Assembly (NCBI RefSeq): GCF_030283145.1
Contig: NZ_JASNWE010000004.1
Coordinates: 248,001-312,000, forward strand
Source: Actinomadura xylanilytica
GTDB taxonomy: Bacteria > Actinomycetota > Actinomycetes > Streptosporangiales > Streptosporangiaceae
DNA: 64,000 bases
Direction: 5' to 3'
Part shown: positions 58,847 through 64,000 of the stretch, piece by piece
Layout: each line of letters starts with the position of its first letter
Position numbering within the stretch: the first letter of the stretch is position 1
Translations under genes and position numbers: made by a program
The notes under the pieces: generated by a model
What the model saw: the letters and a program-made list of their open reading frames with translations, nothing else
Told to the model about the DNA's origin: nothing
The model's database searches: none

Positions 58847-59583
58847 CGCTCGTACTGGATTCGCTCGCGGTGAGCCGCGGCCGGACGGCGGTGCTGCACG
58901 ACATCTCCCTGACGGTGTCGGCCGGCGAGTTCGTGTGCCTGCTCGGCCCGAACGGCGCCGGGAAGACCACCGTGCTCGACACCGTCGCGGGCCTGCTGCG
59001 GCCCCGGGGCGGCACGCTGACCTGGGAGGGCGCCGACCTCGGCCGGACGCCGACGCACCGGCTGATCTCGCTCGGCGTCTCGTACGCGATGGAGGGCCGC
59101 CGGCTGTTCAAGCGGCTCAGCGTCGCCGACAACCTGATGCTGGGCGCGCCGCCCCGGATGGGCCGGGCCGCCGCGGCGGCCGAGCTCGACCGGATGCACG
59201 AGCTGTTCCCGCCGCTGGCCGGGCGTCCCGGCGAACCGGCGGGCGCGCTGTCGGGCGGCCAGCAGCAGATGCTGGTCATCGCGCAGGCGCTGATGTGCCG
59301 GCCGAGGCTGCTCCTGCTGGACGAGCCGTCCGCCGGGCTCGCGCCGCGCCTGGTCGAAGAGGTCTTCGACGGGCTGCGCAGGCTGCGCGGCGAGGGCGGC
59401 CCGGCTGTGCTCCTCGTCGAGCAGGACACCGCCGACGCGCTCGCGCTGTGCGATCGCGGCTACGTCGTCGACGACGGCCGGGTGGCCTTCGGCGGCGCCT
59501 GCTCCGACCTGGCCGAGGACCCCCGCGTCCAGGCCGTCTACCTGGGCGGCGCCGCCGCCGTTCCGGAAGGGGATGCCACGTGA
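58843..59583 (+). CDS. livF: Branched-chain-type ABC transporter ATPase LivF
   Basis: 246 residues from a GTG overlapping the previous stop (GTGA). Walker A LLGPNGAGKTTVLD, SYAMEGRRLFKRLSVADNLMLG (LivF Q-loop region), signature LSGGQQQMLVIAQAL, Walker B LLLLDEPSAGLAP and VEQD in the switch. It is the second nucleotide-binding subunit of the importer; it pairs with the ATPase half of the upstream fusion. Confidence 0.94.
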   Translation: MTLVLDSLAVSRGRTAVLHDISLTVSAGEFVCLLGPNGAGKTTVLDTVAGLLRPRGGTLTWEGADLGRTPTHRLISLGVSYAMEGRRLFKRLSVADNLMLGAPPRMGRAAAAAELDRMHELFPPLAGRPGEPAGALSGGQQQMLVIAQALMCRPRLLLLDEPSAGLAPRLVEEVFDGLRRLRGEGGPAVLLVEQDTADALALCDRGYVVDDGRVAFGGACSDLAEDPRVQAVYLGGAAAVPEGDAT

Positions 59584-60830
59584 CCACCACACGCCCGGGA
59601 GCACGGGCGCGCGCGAGAGCACGGGCGCGCGCGGCGGCGGCGGTGGCCGCGGGCGCGGTCCTCGCGGCGGCGCTCGCCGGCTGCGGCGGGACGGGACCGG
59701 CCGGCGGCGGTGCGGCGTTCCGGATCGTCTCCCCCTACGACGGCTCCGGCAAGCAGGCGATCATCGGGCAGACCTACCGGCCCGGCCTGGACGCCGCGGT
59801 CGCCGAGATCAACAAGGCCGGCGGGATCCTCGGCCGTCCGGTCCGGGTCGACTACGTCGACGTCCAGTCCGATCCGCAGCGCGCCTCAGACAAGCTGAAC
59901 GACGCGCTCGCCCGGCACGACTACGGCGCGGTCGTCGCCGCGTCGGCCGGCACCACCACGCTGGCGATGCTCCAGGCCGTCAAGGTCAACGGCGTCCTCG
60001 GCGTCTTCACCGGCGGGGTGCCCGACGCCGCCGACCCCGGCAGGTACCCGACCCAGTTCGACCTGAAGTACCCGACCGCGGCGCAGGCCAAGGCCGTCGG
60101 CTGCCTCACCCTCGGGCAGCGGCCGAAGACCGTCGGGCTGCTGCACCTCGACGGCCAGCTCCAGAACGCCGAGGCCGACATCTGGAAGCAGCAGTTCCGC
60201 GCGGCGGGCGTCCGGGTGACCGGCGACGAGAAGTTCCCCGCCGACCAGCTCGACCTGACCGCCCAGGTGCAGCGCCTCGCCGCCGCCAAGCCGGACGCCG
60301 TCGTCCTGGAGACCTACGGGCCGACGCTCAAGACCGCGTTCCGCGCGATGAAGGACGTGGGTCTCAAGGCGCGCGTCGTCGGCGGCGGCAACGTCACCGC
60401 GACGCCGCCCGAGGTCGTCCTCGGCGGGCTGGACCTGGTCCCGCCCGGCACGGTCGCGATGGCCTGGCCCGGCGCGGTGCGGGTGGACGGCGAACTGACC
60501 GCCGCGCAGCGCCGCGCGCTGGCCGCGATCGAGCCGCGCACCAAGGGGGTGTGGCGCGGGTCCCTCTCGCAGTACCTCTACAACTACGACGCCGTCCACC
60601 TGGTGAAGTGGGCCGCCGAACGGGCCGGTTCGGCCGATCCCGGGGCGATGCGGCGGGCGCTGGAGTCGCTCGGCGGGACGCCCGCGGAGACCGGCGCGGT
60701 GACCGCCCCCGGCTACACCCCGCGCGACCACAGCTACCCCGCCGACGCGACCTTCCACGCCGCCGACCTCACCGTCCCCGCCCAGCAGGGCACCTACACC
60801 AGCCGGGGGCCGATCCGATGCCCCGCCTGA
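59580..60830 (+). CDS. ABC transporter substrate-binding lipoprotein, LivK type
   Basis: 416 residues from a GTG overlapping the LivF stop. Signal peptide of lipoprotein type with lipobox LAAALAGCGG (Cys ~36). The Arg/Ala-rich start results from an 18-base direct repeat at 59599-59632. The mature part is a type I periplasmic-binding fold (AIIGQTYRPGLDAAVAEINK, GGILGRPVRVDYVDVQSDPQ, AVVAASAGTTTLAM). It captures the importer substrate outside the membrane. The following ligase gene starts 28 bases later. Confidence 0.92.
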   Translation: MTTTRPGARARARARARAAAAVAAGAVLAAALAGCGGTGPAGGGAAFRIVSPYDGSGKQAIIGQTYRPGLDAAVAEINKAGGILGRPVRVDYVDVQSDPQRASDKLNDALARHDYGAVVAASAGTTTLAMLQAVKVNGVLGVFTGGVPDAADPGRYPTQFDLKYPTAAQAKAVGCLTLGQRPKTVGLLHLDGQLQNAEADIWKQQFRAAGVRVTGDEKFPADQLDLTAQVQRLAAAKPDAVVLETYGPTLKTAFRAMKDVGLKARVVGGGNVTATPPEVVLGGLDLVPPGTVAMAWPGAVRVDGELTAAQRRALAAIEPRTKGVWRGSLSQYLYNYDAVHLVKWAAERAGSADPGAMRRALESLGGTPAETGAVTAPGYTPRDHSYPADATFHAADLTVPAQQGTYTSRGPIRCPA

Positions 60831-60858
60831 TCCTCGACACCGGTTCGGAGCCGCCCCG

Positions 60859-62361
60859 ATGACCGACCGACTGCACGCCTTCACGCTGGCCGACATGGTG
60901 CGCGAGCAGGCCCGCACGCTGGGTCCGGCGACCGCGGTCGTCGACGGCGCGGACCGGCTCTCGTTCGCCGCCATGGACCGCGCCTCGAACCGGTGGGCGC
61001 ACCGCCTGGCGGACCGGGGGGTGGGGGCGGGCGACCGAGTCGCCTGGCTCGGCCCCGGCGACGCCCGGACCCTGCACGCGCTGTTCGCCGCGGCCAAGCT
61101 CGGCGCCGTCCTCGTCCCGCTGAACCTGCGCAACACCGCGGCGGAGACGGCGTGGGCCCTGCGCGCCGCCGGCCCCGCGGTGGTCCTGACCACGACCGCG
61201 CACCTCCCCCTGACCGCGGGGGTGGACGGGCTGACGGTCGTCGACGTCGAGGCCCCGGACGAGGCCCGCGCGCTGGAGGCGGCCCCGGACGGCGACGTCG
61301 GCCCCGGCGCCGACTCCGACGGCGGCCACGACGACGAGCGTCCCGTCCTCGGCGTCTTCACCGGCGCCTTCTCCGGACGGCCCCGGCTCGCGCTGGTCAC
61401 GCACCGCGCGATCGTCACGCAGAGCCTGGTGATCGCCGCGTACCGGCTGATCGAGCCCGGGGCGACCCGCTACCTGGCGTCCGGCCCGATGTTCCACGTC
61501 GGGGTGCACCTCAAGCTGCTGGCCACCTACCTGTTCGGCGGGCGGGCCGTGCTGGCGCCCGCCGCCGACGCCGAGACGCTCTGCCGGCTCGTCCAGGACG
61601 AGCGCGTCACCAGCGCGCTGCTGTTCACCCCGACCATCGACCGGATGGCCGAGGTGAACGCGGGCGGGCGGTTCGACCTGAGCAGCCTGCGCGACGTGCC
61701 CGCGCAGCCGTCCGGGGACGGCGCCGCCTGGTACGCGATGACCGGCTGCCCCCGTCCGGACGGGCCCGGCACCACCGGGTACGGGCAGACCGAGACGTAC
61801 GCGATGGCGACCTTCGAGGCGCGCGGGCCTGCCGGGGACGGCGCGTTCGGCCGTCCCTCCCCCGTCGCCGTCGTCCGGATCGAGGGCCCGGGCGGCGCCG
61901 AGGCGGCGGCCGGCGAGGCGGGCGAGATCACCGTCCGGGGGCCGCAGGTCATGGCCGGCTACGCGGACGCGCCGCCGCCCGCCGGGCGGCACCGCACCGG
62001 GGACCTGGGGATCCGGCATCCGGACGGCACGCTGGACTTTCTCGGCCCCATCCAGGAAGTGATCAAGACGGGCATGGAGAACGTCTACCCGGCCGAAGTG
62101 GAAATCGCGCTGAAAAGGCACCCCGCCGTCGCCGACGCGTGCGTCTTCGGCGTGCCGGACCCGCGCTGGGGCCAATCCGTGCGCGCCGCCGTCGAACTCA
62201 CCGGCGGCGCGGAATGCGATCCCGCCGACCTCATAGAACACACCAGACGGCACATAGCGAGCTACAAGAAACCACGCTCGGTCGCCATCGCGGCCCGGCT
62301 TCCCCGGACGGCCGGGGGCGGCCTTGACCGTGCCGCCATCCGGGAGAAATGGGGACAGTGA
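60859..62361 (+). CDS. Acyl-CoA synthetase-like protein with degraded catalytic motifs
   Basis: 500 residues. The overall ANL fold is clear (TLADMVREQARTLGPATAVV, TGYGQTETYAMA, HRTGDLGIRHPDGTLDFLGP, GMENVYPAEVEIALKRHP). However, the A3 P-loop reads VFTGAFSGRPRLALVTH in place of TSGTTGxPKG, and the A10 catalytic lysine region reads LPRTAGGGLDRAAIRE with Gly for Lys. Both losses predict little or no adenylation, although thioesterification or ligand binding could remain. It ends the importer operon, upstream of two TetR genes. Confidence 0.88.
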   Translation: MTDRLHAFTLADMVREQARTLGPATAVVDGADRLSFAAMDRASNRWAHRLADRGVGAGDRVAWLGPGDARTLHALFAAAKLGAVLVPLNLRNTAAETAWALRAAGPAVVLTTTAHLPLTAGVDGLTVVDVEAPDEARALEAAPDGDVGPGADSDGGHDDERPVLGVFTGAFSGRPRLALVTHRAIVTQSLVIAAYRLIEPGATRYLASGPMFHVGVHLKLLATYLFGGRAVLAPAADAETLCRLVQDERVTSALLFTPTIDRMAEVNAGGRFDLSSLRDVPAQPSGDGAAWYAMTGCPRPDGPGTTGYGQTETYAMATFEARGPAGDGAFGRPSPVAVVRIEGPGGAEAAAGEAGEITVRGPQVMAGYADAPPPAGRHRTGDLGIRHPDGTLDFLGPIQEVIKTGMENVYPAEVEIALKRHPAVADACVFGVPDPRWGQSVRAAVELTGGAECDPADLIEHTRRHIASYKKPRSVAIAARLPRTAGGGLDRAAIREKWGQ

Positions 62362-62458
62362 ATCCGCTAGCATGACCCTTTCGCAGTTGTCGCCGTCGTC
62401 GGTGAACGCGGCCTTCGAGTGCGCTCGACGACCCTCCCCACGCCATTTTGGAGTCATC

Positions 62459-63070
62459 GTGCCCGCCCACGACGATGGACCCTCGGACAGCCTCACCTCG
62501 CAGGGCCGCCGCACCCGCGCGGCGCTGGTCGAGGCCGCCGAGACCGTCTTCGCCCGCCGCGGCTACGCGCGGGCCCGCATCGGTGACGTCACCGACGAGG
62601 CCGGCGTGTCGGTGGGAACGTTCTACAGCTACTTCACCTCCAAAGAGGCGATCTTCGCCGACGTCGCCGCCGCGTACCGGCACCGGCTGCGGACCGGCCT
62701 CGCGGACGCCCCCGGCGGCGGGGGCGCGCCCGCGATCCGCGACCTCAACCTGCGCTACCTCGACGTCTTCGCCGAGAACCCGCGGCTGTGGCGGGTCATG
62801 GAGGAGGCCGCACTGTCGATGCCGGAGCTGCGGCCCGCCGTCGCGGGGTGCCGCCGCGAGTTCACCGACGCCGCGCTCGCGGTCGTGGCCCGCGCGTCCG
62901 GCGCCGTGCCCGACGCGGCGCTGACCGCGCTGGCCCTGACCGCGATGAGCGAGCAGTGCGCCGTCCAGTGGTTCACCGGCGATCCGCCCCCGCCCGGCGC
63001 GCGCGCCGACGCGGCCGGGCGGCTCACCGAGATGTGGGCGCGCATGCTCGGCATCGGGGAGCCGGCGTGA
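62459..63070 (+). CDS. TetR-family regulator (first of tandem pair)
   Basis: 203 residues from the GTG at 62459, chosen because TTGGAG lies 6 bases upstream and it gives a normal TetR N-terminus; an in-frame ATG at 62372 adds 29 residues. HTH: RAALVEAAETVFARRGYARA, IGDVTDEAGVSVGTFYSYFTSKEAIF. The ligand domain ends GRLTEMWARMLG. GTGA-coupled to the next TetR gene. Confidence 0.87.
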   Translation: MPAHDDGPSDSLTSQGRRTRAALVEAAETVFARRGYARARIGDVTDEAGVSVGTFYSYFTSKEAIFADVAAAYRHRLRTGLADAPGGGGAPAIRDLNLRYLDVFAENPRLWRVMEEAALSMPELRPAVAGCRREFTDAALAVVARASGAVPDAALTALALTAMSEQCAVQWFTGDPPPPGARADAAGRLTEMWARMLGIGEPA

Positions 63071-63660
63071 CGGCACCGCGCGGCAGGCAGGCGATGCAGA
63101 CGCGCGGCGCCCTGCTCCGCTCCGGCCGGAAGGTGTTCGAGCAGCGCGGCTACCACCGCGCCCGCATCGCCGACATCGCGTCCGGCGCCGGTGTCTCGGT
63201 GGGCGCCTTCTACAAGCATTTCGGTTCCAAGGCCGACCTGTTCCGGCACCTGCTGATTACGGTGGAGGACGAGGTCTACGGCGAACTCGCCGTCCACCGC
63301 GAGAGCCCCGGCTCACCGCGCGAGCGCATCCACCAGACCAACACGCTCTACATGCAGGCATTCAGCCGGAACGCGGAGTTCTGGGCGGCGATCGAGGAGG
63401 CCGGGCTCACCGACAAGGAATCCCGCGCCGTCCTCGATGAGCGCAGAAAGTACTATCTGGGCCGGACCCGGCGGGCCATTTCCCGATGGCAGGACCAGGA
63501 GCTGGTCGATCCGCGCATCGACGGCCACGACGCCGCGATGTTCCTGGGCGCGATGACCGAGCGCTGCGCCTATCTCGTCTTCGTCTTCGGCGAGCCCGTC
63601 GACCCCGACCGGATGACCGAGACCCTCACCCGCCTGTGGACCCGGGCCCTCGGCCTCTGA
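63067..63660 (+). CDS. TetR-family regulator (second of tandem pair)
   Basis: 197 residues from a GTG overlapping the stop of the first TetR gene. HTH: GALLRSGRKVFEQRGYHRA, IADIASGAGVSVGAFYKHFGSKADLF. The C-terminal domain (YYLGRTRRAISRWQDQELVDP, MTERCAYLVFVFGEPVDP) is closest to the TetR at 45239, so both may sense acyl-CoAs. Coupled synthesis suggests a heterodimer or joint control of the upstream operon (inference). Confidence 0.9.
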   Translation: MTAPRGRQAMQTRGALLRSGRKVFEQRGYHRARIADIASGAGVSVGAFYKHFGSKADLFRHLLITVEDEVYGELAVHRESPGSPRERIHQTNTLYMQAFSRNAEFWAAIEEAGLTDKESRAVLDERRKYYLGRTRRAISRWQDQELVDPRIDGHDAAMFLGAMTERCAYLVFVFGEPVDPDRMTETLTRLWTRALGL

Positions 63661-63690
63661 CCCCGCGGCCGGCCGCCGGCCCCCGACCGG

Positions 63691-63726
63691 CCACGGCCCC
63701 GCGGAGCGCCTTCCGCGAGGCCGTGG
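63691..63726. terminator. Hairpin terminator between convergent genes
   Basis: CCACGGCC (63691-63698) pairs with GGCCGTGG (63719-63726), and inside it CGCGGA (63700-63705) pairs with TCCGCG (63712-63717), giving a long stem 30 bases after the TetR stop and 12 bases from the convergent protease stop. Confidence 0.75.
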
Positions 63727-63738
63727 TCGGCGTGCGGG

Positions 63739-64000
63739 TCAGCGGCGGGCGGCGGCGGGCTCCTCGGTGAGGAGCGCACCCGCGGCGACGCGCGCGACGC
63801 CGTTCTGGAAGTTGGCCTCGACCTCGGCGATCTCGGCCGGGTTGGGGTTGGGGTTGCGGCAGCCCGTGCCGGCGCTGGCGCCCGACATCAGGTCCTCGCA
63901 CAGCCCGGTGCGATCGTCGGGAAGCCCGAGGATATGGCCGAGTTCGTGCGCGGCGATCCGGGGCGGGTAGTGCCCCTCCTGGACGGCCTGGCGGCCCATC
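63739..64000 (-). CDS. Snapalysin-type extracellular zinc protease, C-terminal part (cut by window edge)
   Basis: About 87 C-terminal residues are visible; the N-terminus lies beyond the right edge. The zinc motif is AAHELGHILGLPDDRTGLC (HExxHxxGxxD), followed by the Met-turn-like DLMSGASAGTGC. This pattern is that of M7 snapalysin, a small secreted metalloprotease of actinomycetes. The final RRP/A-rich tail is short. A LysR activator usually lies next to such genes but would be outside the window. Confidence 0.88.
   Translation of the reverse strand, partial: MGRQAVQEGHYPPRIAAHELGHILGLPDDRTGLCEDLMSGASAGTGCRNPNPNPAEIAEVEANFQNGVARVAAGALLTEEPAAARR

Overview
The window is very GC-rich, densely packed DNA with many GTG starts, constant 4-base ATGA/GTGA gene overlaps and TAGACT-like -10 boxes. 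The gene families (DUF574 methyltransferase, snapalysin, LivM-LivG fusion, actinobacterial ankyrin proteins) fit a filamentous actinomycete chromosome, probably of the Streptosporangiales/Actinomadura type. The genus is my inference from style only. I see no replication, prophage or transposase genes; the region is accessory metabolism plus regulation.

Layout. (1) 1-11.9 kb: a sugar ABC importer (binding protein tail and two permeases) followed by coupled genes for two amidohydrolases (one apparently without metal ligands) and a DegT-type PLP aminotransferase. Around them sit a flavin oxidoreductase, an enolase-superfamily enzyme, a DapA-family aldolase, a Gfo/Idh oxidoreductase, a second DegT aminotransferase and a regulator with a 13-codon coupled leader ORF. 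This looks like uptake and conversion of an amino-, keto- or acid-sugar. (2) 12-15.5 kb: anti-sigma-type ATPase, DUF574 methyltransferase, an unknown HTH-like protein and another methyltransferase. (3) 15.7-19.7 kb, minus strand: LuxR-type regulator, a lasso-cyclase/beta-lactam-synthetase-like asparagine synthetase homologue and a cytochrome P450, with no PqqD or peptidase partner. (4) 19.9-25.7 kb: three tandem copies of a module made of a promoter, a 77-nt tRNA-like RNA and an ankyrin-repeat protein of about 582 residues. This is the most unusual part of the window. The RNA keeps the tRNA elbow but lacks a proper anticodon arm, and it sits exactly at the predicted 5' end of each mRNA.

(5) 26-28.7 kb: a secreted six-cysteine protein and an MHS-family transporter. 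(6) 28.7-37.2 kb: a tightly coupled minus-strand operon (SSS symporter, DapB-like, DapA-like, aldehyde dehydrogenase, three-subunit FAD/2Fe-2S amino-acid dehydrogenase) divergent from a LysR regulator. It resembles a D-hydroxyproline-type catabolic operon with an unexpected DapB. (7) 37.4-41.1 kb: a three-gene cassette of a BesD/HalD-like 2-oxoglutarate oxygenase, a SAM methyltransferase and a choline/carnitine acyltransferase. (8) 41.2-63.7 kb: a large acyl-CoA catabolic region. It holds an acyl-CoA dehydrogenase, ligases, HMG-CoA-lyase-type enzyme, CaiB CoA-transferase, DUF35-thiolase fusion, a PaaK-like ligase, a LivHMGF/K importer and TetR/GntR regulators with visible palindromic operators. 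One of its adenylate-forming enzymes lacks both catalytic lysines. The right edge cuts a snapalysin-type metalloprotease.

Strong hairpin terminators separate convergent units at 15.55, 28.7, 41.1 and 63.7 kb, and further hairpins follow genes at 26.96 and 47.7 kb. All functional statements come from motif reading by eye; no database search was run.
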